Assembly: GCA_023667165.1 (NCBI GenBank)
Contig: JAMPAO010000038.1
Location: forward strand, 1-22,687
DNA: 22,687 bases
DNA from: Ruminococcus sp.
GTDB taxonomy: Bacteria > Bacillota > Clostridia > Oscillospirales > Ruminococcaceae
Direction of reading: 5' to 3'
Shown: one piece after another, positions 7,739-15,290 of the stretch
Layout: every line of letters begins with the position of its first letter
Numbering within the stretch: position 1 is the first letter of the stretch
Made by a program: the position numbers and the translations under genes
The notes under the pieces: generated by a model
What the model was told of the DNA's origin: nothing
Database searches by the model: none
Seen by the model: only the letters and a program-made list of their open reading frames with translations

Positions 7739-8167
7739 ATGAAAAAGAACACTGCATTAAAGGGTATAACCTTATTGGGCGTGCTGATCGTTGCCGTGCT
7801 TATCATACTGGCGGGTCTGGGCGGCTACTTTCTGGGACGGGGCGGCTTCGGATTCGGCGGAGGAAAGGGCGACGGCATAGGCAGCGGCGACGCCGTTGCG
7901 GCAGACGTTACCGTTACGGAGGAAACCGATACGACCTTCAGCACCGAGGAGATAGAGTACATAGAGATAACCGTCAGCGAAAACACCTACATTATCGGCG
8001 GCATTACCTATGAGATGGACAAGACGGAGGAGATCGTAAACCTTATAAGCGCCGCAGAGGATATAGCCGCCGTCAGGATCACCGACAGCAACGCTTCGCT
8101 GAAAGCATACGAAAAGCTGACAAAGGCTTTGACGGAGCATAACATAAAATTTATAGAGGTATCTTAG
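7739..8167 (+). CDS. Membrane-anchored protein with ExbD-like extracellular domain
   Basis: No named family is recognised. The 142-residue protein has one N-terminal membrane segment (about 8-32), a Gly-rich linker (33-50), an acidic Thr-rich spacer, and a compact domain (about 73-142). That domain reads ITVSENTYIIGG, a helix with EEIVNLI, a strand AVRITDSNAS, a helix YEKLTKALTEHNI and a last strand KFIEVS. This order matches the ExbD/TolR extracytoplasmic fold. The membrane helix lacks the acidic residue that ExbD needs for proton transfer, so this copy cannot be a motor subunit by itself. It starts 4 bases after the ExbD-like stop, with GAGGAG as ribosome binding site, and is therefore co-translated with the channel genes. 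A partner or structural role is inferred. Confidence 0.7.
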   Translation: MKKNTALKGITLLGVLIVAVLIILAGLGGYFLGRGGFGFGGGKGDGIGSGDAVAADVTVTEETDTTFSTEEIEYIEITVSENTYIIGGITYEMDKTEEIVNLISAAEDIAAVRITDSNASLKAYEKLTKALTEHNIKFIEVS

Positions 8168-8170
8168 AAA

Positions 8171-8677
8171 ATGAAAAACGCTATGAAAAAAATTGCGGCG
8201 TTTGCCGCCGCTCTCGCTCTTACAGCCTGCAGTTCTCCATCGGACGTTCCCGAGAGAGAAACGGTCTTAACGGCTGACGTCACGTCCGAGGAAATAACCG
8301 TGAAAATAACGGAAACAAAGCCGGCGGAAACCGCAGCGGAGGAAAGGGAAGAAACACTCCCAGAAACGACGGAGGAAACGCCGCCCGAAACAACGGCAGA
8401 AGCATCCCTTTCCGTTGTTCCCGAAACACTGTCGGAGGGATTTGACGGAGGGGGAGGCGGGAATGACGGTGTTTATGACTGCATAAGGATCACCGTTTCC
8501 GAAAATAAATATTACACAGAAAATAAAGAAACGACCCTTGAGGAGATAGAAGAAATGCTTTCCTCCGCAGGTCACGGCACCGATGTTATTATTTACGACG
8601 ACCTGGCGGCGGACAACGCTTATACGGAGCTTACGGATCTTCTTTACAAAAAGAGTATTTCCTATAGGGAAGAGTGA
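8171..8677 (+). CDS. Lipoprotein with ExbD-like C-terminal domain
   Basis: The N-terminus has a basic start, a hydrophobic core and a lipobox LTAC with Cys20, so it should be lipid-anchored on the outer face of the membrane. Residues 21-85 are a Thr/Glu/Pro-rich low-complexity spacer, then a Gly-rich hinge (about 94-98). Residues 105-168 form a domain that shares ITVSEN.Y, an EEI helix, a VIIYDDLAADNAY strand-turn and a final Y..LT..L....I helix with the preceding protein. The two therefore look like products of duplication with different anchors. It starts 3 bases after the previous stop and is the last gene before the terminator. In function it may act as a load or receptor that contacts the ExbD-like subunit; this is inference. 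Confidence 0.72.
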   Translation: MKNAMKKIAAFAAALALTACSSPSDVPERETVLTADVTSEEITVKITETKPAETAAEEREETLPETTEETPPETTAEASLSVVPETLSEGFDGGGGGNDGVYDCIRITVSENKYYTENKETTLEEIEEMLSSAGHGTDVIIYDDLAADNAYTELTDLLYKKSISYREE

Positions 8678-8725
8678 AATCATTTATCCCGCCGCCGTAA
8701 GCTGCGGCAGAGATAGGTATAAAAT

Positions 8726-8766
8726 CCGCCCCGCTCCAAATCACGGAGCAGGGCGGTGTTTGTTTT
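8726..8766. terminator. Bidirectional terminator between convergent operons
   Basis: CCGCCCCGCTCC (8726-8737) pairs with GGAGCAGGGCGG (8745-8756) with one internal mismatch and a 7-base loop. On the + strand it is followed by TGTTTGTTTTG, ending the exbB-like operon. On the - strand it is followed by ATTTTATA, ending the acpP transcript. It lies exactly in the short gap between the two convergent units. Confidence 0.85.
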
Positions 8767-8782
8767 GAAGATCAAGGCTATA

Positions 8783-9010
8783 TTACTGGTTATCCTCAAT
8801 ATACTTAACGATATCGCCTACAGTCTTGATGTTGGCTACCGCTTCGTCGGGGATCTCCACATCAAACTCTTCTTCAAGCGACATTACCAGATCAACAACA
8901 TCAAGCGAATCTGCGCCCAGATCGTCCTGGATCACAGCGCCGGATACTACGCTATCTGCGTCAACATCAAGCTGATCCGCTATAATTTCCTTTACCTTGT
9001 CGAATACCAT
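8783..9010 (-). CDS. acpP: Acyl carrier protein
   Basis: ACP carries the growing acyl chain on a 4'-phosphopantetheine arm through all steps of the type II fatty acid cycle. The 75-residue, strongly acidic protein has the modification site DDLGADSLDVV with Ser35, followed by the helix II recognition face (VMSLEEEFDVEIPDE). A strong AAGGAGG sits 7 bases before the ATG. It is the last gene of the fatty-acid operon, about 100 bases after accA. In many Firmicutes acpP lies near fabH or beside plsX, so its position here is unusual. The gap before it contains a hairpin that may set its level separately, since ACP is needed in large excess over the enzymes. Confidence 0.96.
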   Translation of the reverse strand: MVFDKVKEIIADQLDVDADSVVSGAVIQDDLGADSLDVVDLVMSLEEEFDVEIPDEAVANIKTVGDIVKYIEDNQ

Positions 9011-9039
9011 TGAATATTCCTCCTTGTGAATATGTGTTT

Positions 9040-9063
9040 CAAAGCTCCGCTATCGGCGCTTTG
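9040..9063 (-). promoter_or_regulatory. Hairpin in the accA-acpP gap
   Basis: CAAAGC (9040-9045) pairs with GCTTTG (9058-9063), with an inner CCG/CGG pair and a short loop. It lies in the 102-base gap before acpP on the - strand transcript. No T-run follows it toward acpP, so it is more likely an RNA processing or stability site than a terminator. No convincing separate acpP promoter is seen. Confidence 0.4.
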
Positions 9064-9112
9064 CTATAATAAAGACAAAATATGTCCTTACTTTCATTTT
9101 TGCGGCTGTATT

Positions 9113-9928
9113 TCACTCCGCGAACTTTCCGATTTTTCTAAATTTATTATAACGTTCATTTAACAAAAGGTCAATATCTTTTGCAATAATATTGTTCAGC
9201 GAATTAAACAAAAATTCGGAGATATTTTCGGCAGTAGTTTCCGGATCGTTGTGAGCGCCGCCCTCCGGTTCGGAAATGATGACCTCTGCCACTCCCAGAT
9301 TAACGGCGTCCTCCGCTGTGATACGCATTATATTGCAGGCTTCTTTCTCCTTTGAAGCGTCTTTCCATATAATGGAAGCGCAGCCTCTTGGAGATATGGG
9401 AGAATAGAGAGCGTTTTCCAGCATTGCCAGCTCGTCGCACACGCCCAAAGCCAGCGCGCCGCCGCTGCCGCCCTCTCCCAGCACCACCGAGATAACGGGA
9501 GTTCTTAGGGTCATAAACTCCGCAAGGTTTTTGGCTATTGCCTCGCCCTGTCCTCTTTCCTCCGCTTCTATGCCGCAGAACGCCCCGGGGGTGTCTATAA
9601 AGCAGATAACGGGACGGTGAAACTTTTCCGCCTGCTTTGCAAGCCTGAGAGCCTTTCTGTAACCCTCCGGATGGGGCATGGCAAAGTTTGACTCCTTATT
9701 CTCGTAAACATCTCTGCCCTTGACCTCGGCTATGACCGTTACGGGCATATTACGGAAACGTCCTATGCCTCCCAGAACAGCTCCGTCGTCACCGTAAAAT
9801 CGGTCGCCGTGCATTTCGTAAAAATCCGTGAACAGCAAAGGGATATAATCTCTTATGGTGGGGCGGTTTTTGTGACGGATTATCTCCAGCCGCTCATAGG
9901 GAGTAATGTTTACATTTTCTTCAGACAT
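9113..9928 (-). CDS. accA: Acetyl-CoA carboxylase carboxyltransferase subunit alpha
   Basis: With AccD it moves the carboxyl group from carboxybiotin on AccB to acetyl-CoA, giving malonyl-CoA. At 271 residues it is shorter than the E. coli protein (about 319), as usual in Clostridia. The segment RPTIRDYIPLLFTDFYEMHGDR starts the conserved part (in two pieces here for length), then DDGAVLGGIG, GAFCGIEAEERGQGEAIA and the oxyanion-forming GEGGSGGALALG. The start ATG immediately follows the accD stop with no gap, with a GGAGAGG ribosome binding site inside accD. This tight coupling fits the equal amounts needed for the alpha2beta2 enzyme. Confidence 0.96.
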   Translation of the reverse strand: MSEENVNITPYERLEIIRHKNRPTIRDYIPLLFTDFYEMHGDRFYGDDGAVLGGIGRFRNMPVTVIAEVKGRDVYENKESNFAMPHPEGYRKALRLAKQAEKFHRPVICFIDTPGAFCGIEAEERGQGEAIAKNLAEFMTLRTPVISVVLGEGGSGGALALGVCDELAMLENALYSPISPRGCASIIWKDASKEKEACNIMRITAEDAVNLGVAEVIISEPEGGAHNDPETTAENISEFLFNSLNNIIAKDIDLLLNERYNKFRKIGKFAE

Positions 9929-10783
9929 TTATACCATCCTCTCCCCATGCTTGTGCAGCCTTATAAGGTGCGCGATAGTGCGGCGCATATTTTTCCGCTC
10001 CACTATCATATCCACAAAGCCGTTTTCAAGCAAAAATTCAGCCGACTGGAAATTTTCCGGCAGACGCTGCTTTATAGTTCCCTCTATGACGCGTCTGCCC
10101 GCAAAGCCTACCAATACTTTCGGCTCTGCTATTATGATGTCGCCCAGGGAAGCAAAGGACGCTGTCACGCCTCCCGTGGTGGGATCTGTGAGGACTGTTA
10201 TGTAAAGTCCTCCGGACTGTGCCAGCCTTGCCGCCGCACCGCTTGTTTTCGCCATCTGCATAAGAGATACAAGTCCCTCCTGCATACGCGCTCCTCCGGA
10301 AGCGGTGAATATTACCAAAGGCAGCTTCTTCTCTGCCGCCCGTTCAAACGCTCTTGTTATCTTCTCGCCCACCACGCTGCCCATGGACGCCATCATAAAA
10401 TGGGAGTCCATTACGGCAATAATGCAGCGTTCGCCTTTTACGGTGCATTCACCCGTAACAACAGCCTCTTTCAAGCCGGTTTTTTCCTCAAGTCCCTTTA
10501 TTTTTTCCTCATAATCGGGAAAATCTATGGGGTTTAGGGTGGCAAGCTCCGAATCAAATTCGGTAAAGCTGCCGCCGTCCGCAGTGATATTCAAACGTTC
10601 CTTGGCGGTCATTCTTCCGTGGTATCCGCAGGAGGGGCATACCTTCATATTGTTCTCCAGACGGTCGCGGGGACAGGAAGCCGAACAGCGGGGACATTTG
10701 AACAGCTTTTCCGCGGGCGTTTCGGTATCCTTTTCGTCTCCGTTAAATCGGGTGGTGACCACCTTGAACAGATCCTCTAACAA
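9929..10783 (-). CDS. accD: Acetyl-CoA carboxylase carboxyltransferase subunit beta
   Basis: AccD pairs with AccA in the carboxyltransferase. The 284-residue protein has the N-terminal zinc ribbon, C-P-R-C (30-33) and C-P-S-C (49-52), which binds nucleic acid or mRNA in E. coli. The crotonase-fold region includes FTASGGARMQEG and LTDPTTGGVTASFASLGD. The start appears to be TTG at 10783, with TGAGG 8 bases upstream; no ATG in frame fits, and the zinc ribbon needs this upstream sequence. A rare start codon could keep its level matched to AccA. It lies 38 bases after accC. Confidence 0.95.
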   Translation of the reverse strand: MLEDLFKVVTTRFNGDEKDTETPAEKLFKCPRCSASCPRDRLENNMKVCPSCGYHGRMTAKERLNITADGGSFTEFDSELATLNPIDFPDYEEKIKGLEEKTGLKEAVVTGECTVKGERCIIAVMDSHFMMASMGSVVGEKITRAFERAAEKKLPLVIFTASGGARMQEGLVSLMQMAKTSGAAARLAQSGGLYITVLTDPTTGGVTASFASLGDIIIAEPKVLVGFAGRRVIEGTIKQRLPENFQSAEFLLENGFVDMIVERKNMRRTIAHLIRLHKHGERMV

Positions 10784-10821
10784 GCTTTTCGCCTCAATTC
10801 ATTAAATATTATCAAATATTA

Positions 10822-12171
10822 TCAGCCGTTTTTCTCCAGTTTTCTTCCCAAATAGCCGATATCGTAATTTCCCGCTTCAAACACGCTGTCTTTTATAAGC
10901 GAAAGCTGAAATTCGATATTGGTGTCCACTCCCTCGACGATGAATTCCGCCAGCGCCCATTTCATCTTCGCAATGGCGTCCTCTCTGGTGGGAGCGTGAA
11001 CTATCAGCTTGGCTATCATACTGTCATAATAAGGGGGGATAGTGTACCCTTGATAAACGGAGCTGTCCACTCTTATCCCCGGACCTCCGGGGATATGCAG
11101 AGCTGTGATCTTTCCGGGACTCGGGCGGAAATTGTATTCGGGATTTTCCGCATTTATCCTGCATTCGATGGAATGCCCCGACAGCTTCACATCTCTTTGG
11201 GTAAAGGGGAGAGCTTCGCCCGCCGCTATTTTTATCTGATGCTTTACAAGGTCTATTCCCGTTACCGCCTCGGTTATAGGGTGTTCAACCTGTATTCTTG
11301 TATTCATTTCCATAAAGTAGAAATTTCTGCCCGAATCCACCAAAAATTCGATAGTACCCGCATTGCAGTAGCCGCACGCCTTTGCCGCCGCCACCGCCGC
11401 TTTTCCCATTCTTTCACGAAGATCCGAGGACATAATGGGAGAGGGAGTTTCCTCCAGTACTTTTTGGTTTCTGCGCTGGAGAGAACAGTCCCGCTCGCCC
11501 AAATAGACCGTATTTCCGAAATTATCCGCAAGGATCTGTATTTCAATATGCTTGGGGTCTTCTATGAATTTTTCCATATAGACCGAATCGTCGCCGAAAA
11601 ACTTCAGCGCCTCCTGCTTGGCGGATACTATGGCGTTTTCCAGCTCGCTCGGGTGCTTTACCAGTCTTATTCCCCGGCCGCCGCCGCCCGAAGACGCTTT
11701 TATCATAAGGGGGCAGCCGATCTCTCTGCACAGAAGCTTAGCCGTTTCCATATCTGGAACGGCGCCGTCCGACCCGGGAATGACGGGTACGCCCGCTTTT
11801 TTCATGGTTTCCTTTGCTTCCGCTTTGTCGCCCAGCATTCTGATGGATTTGGGCGAAGGTCCTATAAAAACGATATCGTTTTTACGGCAAAGCTCGGCAA
11901 AGTCGGCATTTTCCGACAAAAATCCGAAGCCGGGATGGATCGCCTCCGCTCCTGTCATTTTGCACGCTTCCATAATAGCGGAGGAGTTGAGATAGCTGTC
12001 CTTTGTTGCGGGGGGACCTATGCATATTGCCTCGTCGGCAATTTTGGCGTGAAGAGCATGGTTGTCGGCTGTGGAGTAGACTGTCACCGTATGAATACCC
12101 AGCTCTCTGCACGCTCTTATTATTCTCACCGCAATTTCGCCGCGGTTGGCTATAAGTACCTTCTTAAACAT
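10822..12171 (-). CDS. accC: Biotin carboxylase
   Basis: AccC is the ATP-grasp enzyme that carboxylates biotin on AccB using bicarbonate. Starting at the ATG at 12171 gives 449 residues, the same as E. coli AccC, and begins MFKKVLIANRGEIAVRI. The ATP-binding loop KASSGGGGRGIRLV, the ERDCSLQRRNQKVLEE stretch, and the catalytic EMNTRIQVEHPITE segment are all intact. A longer in-frame reading from TTG at 12216 overlaps fabZ and adds a polar stretch foreign to the family, so I reject it. The ribosome binding site GGGAG is very close to the ATG. It lies 31 bases after fabZ. Confidence 0.96.
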   Translation of the reverse strand: MFKKVLIANRGEIAVRIIRACRELGIHTVTVYSTADNHALHAKIADEAICIGPPATKDSYLNSSAIMEACKMTGAEAIHPGFGFLSENADFAELCRKNDIVFIGPSPKSIRMLGDKAEAKETMKKAGVPVIPGSDGAVPDMETAKLLCREIGCPLMIKASSGGGGRGIRLVKHPSELENAIVSAKQEALKFFGDDSVYMEKFIEDPKHIEIQILADNFGNTVYLGERDCSLQRRNQKVLEETPSPIMSSDLRERMGKAAVAAAKACGYCNAGTIEFLVDSGRNFYFMEMNTRIQVEHPITEAVTGIDLVKHQIKIAAGEALPFTQRDVKLSGHSIECRINAENPEYNFRPSPGKITALHIPGGPGIRVDSSVYQGYTIPPYYDSMIAKLIVHAPTREDAIAKMKWALAEFIVEGVDTNIEFQLSLIKDSVFEAGNYDIGYLGRKLEKNG

Positions 12172-12202
12172 ATCTCCCAGAGCCTTTCCGACAGATTTAT
12201 TA

Positions 12203-12628
12203 TCATTTGATTGCAAAGGTTATCTCCGCAGAAACCGCTTTTTCGCCGTCTACGGTGCATACTCCCTTGCCTATGCCGACGGAGCCTTTTACCTTTATGA
12301 TCTCTACCTCGATCCTAAGTCTGTCCCCCGGCACGACCTGACGGCGGAATTTTGCTTCCTTAATGCCGCCGAAAAAGCCTATTTTGCCCTTGTTCTCGGG
12401 GAGAGAGAGCATTGCCGCGCAGCCTGCCTGCGCCATCATCTCCACCATAAGAACCCCGGGGACGACGGGATAGCCCGGGAAATGACCCTTGAACCAGAAT
12501 TCGTTCTCGGTCATATTCTTGTATGCTACCACTCTTTTGCCCGATTCCAGCTCCTCTATCTCGTCTATAAGGAGAAAGGGATCTCTGTGAGGGATAATTT
12601 CCATTATCTGTTCTTTATTCATCAGCAT
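12203..12628 (-). CDS. fabZ: 3-hydroxyacyl-ACP dehydratase
   Basis: FabZ removes water from 3-hydroxyacyl-ACP to make trans-2-enoyl-ACP, the third step of each elongation cycle. The 141-residue hot-dog-fold protein has IPHRDPFLLIDEI, GHFPGYPVVPGVLMVEMMAQAG (catalytic His in GHFPGYP, acid in VLMVE) and a GFFGGIKEAKFRRQVVPGD segment, all typical. GGAGG lies 9 bases before the ATG at 12628; a second ATG at 12622 is also possible. It sits 17 bases after accB, the normal Firmicutes order accB-fabZ-accC-accD-accA. Confidence 0.96.
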   Translation of the reverse strand: MLMNKEQIMEIIPHRDPFLLIDEIEELESGKRVVAYKNMTENEFWFKGHFPGYPVVPGVLMVEMMAQAGCAAMLSLPENKGKIGFFGGIKEAKFRRQVVPGDRLRIEVEIIKVKGSVGIGKGVCTVDGEKAVSAEITFAIK

Positions 12629-12645
12629 TCTGCTTTTCCTCCTTA

Positions 12646-13143
12646 TTATCCGATGATCATTACAGGCTGATCGTATTCGACCGCCTGACCGCTTTCGATC
12701 AGTATTTCCTTGACCTCGCCCTCGTAGGGACTGGGTACCTCGTTCATGATCTTCATGGATTCGATTATCATGATGATATCGCCCTTATTGACGTGCTGTC
12801 CTACTTTTACAAAGGGAGGCTTTTCGGGGGAGGGCGAGGAGTAGAAGGTTCCCACAACGGGGGATTTGACAGTATTTCCCGTGGGGATACCGGACTGTGC
12901 GGTCACCGCGGGCGCGGGAGATACTGCCGCTGCGGGAACGGATGCAGCGCTGCCCTGTATTATGGGAGGCAGTTGTATCTGAGGCGCGGGAGGCGGCGGA
13001 GGGGGCGTCTTGCTGCCCTTTATGATTATCCTTGCGCCTATGTCCTCATCCTCCAGGCGCAGCTCGCCCAGCTTGTTCTTTTTTACGATGTCCGCCAAAG
13101 CGGAAATGTCCTTTATTTCAAGGTCAAAGGGAAGATTTCCCAT
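12646..13143 (-). CDS. accB: Biotin carboxyl carrier protein of acetyl-CoA carboxylase
   Basis: AccB carries biotin between AccC and the AccA/AccD carboxyltransferase. The 165-residue protein has a short N-terminal dimer region, a Pro/Ala-rich flexible linker (about 48-95) with seven prolines in a row or nearly so, and a C-terminal biotinyl domain. The domain contains ESMKIMNEV with the biotinylated Lys131 and the protruding-thumb region SPVVGTFYSSPSPEK that marks true AccB proteins. An AAAGGA ribosome binding site precedes the ATG. It is separated from fabF by about 107 bases that include a stem-loop. The biotin ligase that would modify it is not in the window. Confidence 0.96.
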   Translation of the reverse strand: MGNLPFDLEIKDISALADIVKKNKLGELRLEDEDIGARIIIKGSKTPPPPPPAPQIQLPPIIQGSAASVPAAAVSPAPAVTAQSGIPTGNTVKSPVVGTFYSSPSPEKPPFVKVGQHVNKGDIIMIIESMKIMNEVPSPYEGEVKEILIESGQAVEYDQPVMIIG

Positions 13144-13200
13144 AGTATTTCATTCCTTTCGGGGTGGGTGGTTCCGTTATCTCAAAGCGGACGTTAAGAT

Positions 13201-13243
13201 AAGGTAAAAACAGCGTCAAGCGCAGGCTTGAAATTCTTACCTT
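13201..13243 (-). promoter_or_regulatory. Stem-loop between fabF and accB
   Basis: TCAAGC (13216-13221) and GCTTGA (13226-13231) form a 4-base-loop hairpin. AAGGTAA (13201-13207) and TTACCTT (13237-13243) can close an outer stem around it. On the - strand it lies 8 bases after the fabF stop. No T-run follows, so it may be a processing site or a partial transcription stop that sets fab against acc levels. Confidence 0.45.
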
Positions 13244-13250
13244 TTATTCC

Positions 13251-14486
13251 TCAAATGTATTTTTTAAAGCACAGCGTGGCATTATGTCCGCCGAAACCCA
13301 GACTGTTTGACAGTGCGGCGTTTACGGTCATGTTCCTGTTGCCCTCGACGCAGTAATCCAGATCGCACTCGGGGTCGGGGATCTTATAGCCTACGGTGGC
13401 GTGAACAAAGTCGTCGCGGCAGGAAAGAGCGGTAACGATAGCCTCAACGCTGCCTGCCGCTCCAAGGAGATGTCCGGTCATGGATTTGGTGGAGCTTATG
13501 ACCGTCTTTCTTGCGGCGTCCTCTCCCAAAGCCAGCTTTATGGCGGCAGTTTCGTACTTGTCGTTAAGACCCGTGGAAGTGCCGTGGGCGTTGATATAGT
13601 CTATATCCTCGGGTTTAAGTCCCGCTTCCTCGAATGCCAGCCTCATGCCTGCCGCAGCCGCTTCTCCCGTGGGAGATGGACTTGTCATATGGTAGGCGTC
13701 GCCGGTTGCGCCGTAACCCGCTATTTCCGCGTATATCTTGGCGCCTCTTGCCTTTGCGTGCTCCAGCTCCTCAAGGATCAGCATACCGCTGCCCTCGCCC
13801 AGGACAAAGCCGCTTCTTTCCGCGTCAAAGGGGATAGAGCATCTTTCGGGATCCTCCGATCGGGAAAGAGCCTTCATATTGCAGAAGCCTCCAAGTGCGA
13901 ACTCGCTTACGCACGCCTCCGCGCCGCCCGCTATGCATACGTCAAGGTATCCGTCCTTTATTTTGCGGAACGCCTCTCCTATGGCGTGAGCCGATGAAGC
14001 GCAGGCTGTGGTGGTGCAGTAATTCGCGCCCTTGAAGCCTGTTTTCATGGAGATGGTTCCCGCCGCCATATTGCCTATCATCATAGGGATAAAGAAAACG
14101 GATATTCTCTCCGGTCCCTTTTCCAGATATTTGGAATGCTCCTCGGTGGTAAGATCAAGTCCGCCTATGCCCACTCCCGCGATAACTCCCGCACGGTAGG
14201 GATCTATATCCTCAAAGCGGCTGCCGCTGTCCTCTATGGCGTCCAGAGCGGCGCAGAGAGCGAACTGAGTGAATCTGTCCATTCTCTTGGCTTCTTTTTT
14301 TTCTATATGCTTTTCGGGGGAAAAATCGTTTACCGGAGCGGCGATTTTTACGGGGAACGATTCCCTTGCCTTATCGCCCAAAAAGGAAAAACCCAGCTTG
14401 TTTTCTTTTACCGCGTTCCAAAAATCCTCTAATGTATTGCCGATAGGGGAAACTACGCCCATTCCGGTAATTACAACCCTTTTCAT
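13251..14486 (-). CDS. fabF: 3-oxoacyl-ACP synthase II
   Basis: FabF is the elongating condensing enzyme, joining malonyl-ACP to acyl-ACP. The 411-residue protein starts MKRVVITGMGVVSPIG. It has the nucleophile TACASSAHAIG (Cys162), the decarboxylating His residues in NAHGTSTGLND and MTGHLLGAAG, and the C-terminal SNSLGFGGHNATL. All active-site residues are kept. AAAGGA is rather far (about 14 bases) from the ATG, so expression may rely on coupling to fabG 21 bases upstream. As no fabB is present in the window, FabF probably handles all elongation steps. Confidence 0.97.
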   Translation of the reverse strand: MKRVVITGMGVVSPIGNTLEDFWNAVKENKLGFSFLGDKARESFPVKIAAPVNDFSPEKHIEKKEAKRMDRFTQFALCAALDAIEDSGSRFEDIDPYRAGVIAGVGIGGLDLTTEEHSKYLEKGPERISVFFIPMMIGNMAAGTISMKTGFKGANYCTTTACASSAHAIGEAFRKIKDGYLDVCIAGGAEACVSEFALGGFCNMKALSRSEDPERCSIPFDAERSGFVLGEGSGMLILEELEHAKARGAKIYAEIAGYGATGDAYHMTSPSPTGEAAAAGMRLAFEEAGLKPEDIDYINAHGTSTGLNDKYETAAIKLALGEDAARKTVISSTKSMTGHLLGAAGSVEAIVTALSCRDDFVHATVGYKIPDPECDLDYCVEGNRNMTVNAALSNSLGFGGHNATLCFKKYI

Positions 14487-14507
14487 ATATTATATCTCAA
14501 TCCTTTC

Positions 14508-15245
14508 TTACATTGAAAGTCCGCCGGATATTTCAATGACCTGCCCCGTCACATAGGAAGCGTCGTCGGAGGCAAGGAATGACACTACGCTTGCTATTTC
14601 CTTCGGTTCGCCGTAGCGTTTCATGGCGATCTGATTCAGCATTGCCTGCCGCTGATCCTCCGTGAGCTTGTCGGTCATGGGGGTGTGTATAAAGCCGGGT
14701 GCTACGGCATTGGCGGTTATTCCTCTTGAACCCAGCTCCTTTGCCACGGTTTTTGTCATGGCGATTATTGCGCCCTTTGAGGCGGCGTAATTGAGCTGAC
14801 CCGGGTTGCCGTACAGACCTACCACGGAGGCAAGGCTGATTATTCTTCCGCTTTTCTGTCTGAGCATTACGTTGCCCGCCAGCTTTGTCATATTGAACAC
14901 GCTTTTCTGATTGACGGCGATAACGCTGTCATACTGATCCTCGGTCATTCTTGCCATAAGACCGTCCCTTGTTATGCCTGCGTTGTTTACAAGCACGTCT
15001 ATGGTGCCGAAGCGTTCCTTTACCGCTTTTATCATTTCCTCGCACTGATCGTATTTGGAAACGTCGGCGCAGAATATCTCAGCCTCAACGCCGAGAGCTT
15101 TTACTTTATCCACAATGTCGTTGTTTTCAAACATTGTCATATTGAGGTCGTTGAACGCTATGTTCAAGCCGTCCTTTGCAAGGCGCAGGGCTATCGCCGC
15201 ACCTATTCCTCTTGATGATCCTGTGATTATTGCGGTTTTTGCCAT
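14508..15245 (-). CDS. fabG: 3-oxoacyl-ACP reductase
   Basis: FabG is the NADPH-dependent short-chain dehydrogenase that reduces 3-oxoacyl-ACP. From the ATG at 15245 the protein is 245 residues, the usual length. It begins MAKTAIITGSSRGIG (cofactor-binding GxxxGxG), has NNAGITRDGLMARM, the catalytic Ser in IISLASVVGLYGNPGQ, and Tyr and Lys in YAASKGA. It ends VTGQVIEISGGLSM. I prefer 15245 to an ATG at 15260 because GGAGG lies 8-9 bases upstream of it and actually overlaps the upstream ATG. In other Firmicutes fabD sits just before fabG; here it is missing from this spot and lies elsewhere in the window. Confidence 0.96.
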   Translation of the reverse strand: MAKTAIITGSSRGIGAAIALRLAKDGLNIAFNDLNMTMFENNDIVDKVKALGVEAEIFCADVSKYDQCEEMIKAVKERFGTIDVLVNNAGITRDGLMARMTEDQYDSVIAVNQKSVFNMTKLAGNVMLRQKSGRIISLASVVGLYGNPGQLNYAASKGAIIAMTKTVAKELGSRGITANAVAPGFIHTPMTDKLTEDQRQAMLNQIAMKRYGEPKEIASVVSFLASDDASYVTGQVIEISGGLSM

Positions 15246-15290
15246 TTGCTTTTCCTCCATTTTATATTATTGCCATTAAATGTAAAATTA

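Noticed and set aside
6539..8677. Zorya anti-phage system
   Set aside because: The ExbB-like protein is only 177 residues without the long ZorA tail, no OmpA-like domain is evident in the second protein, and no helicase or nuclease genes are present.
9809..12670. Long open frames on the + strand opposite accA, accD, accC and fabZ
   Set aside because: They are antisense to clearly conserved genes, have no ribosome binding sites, and show no recognisable protein features.
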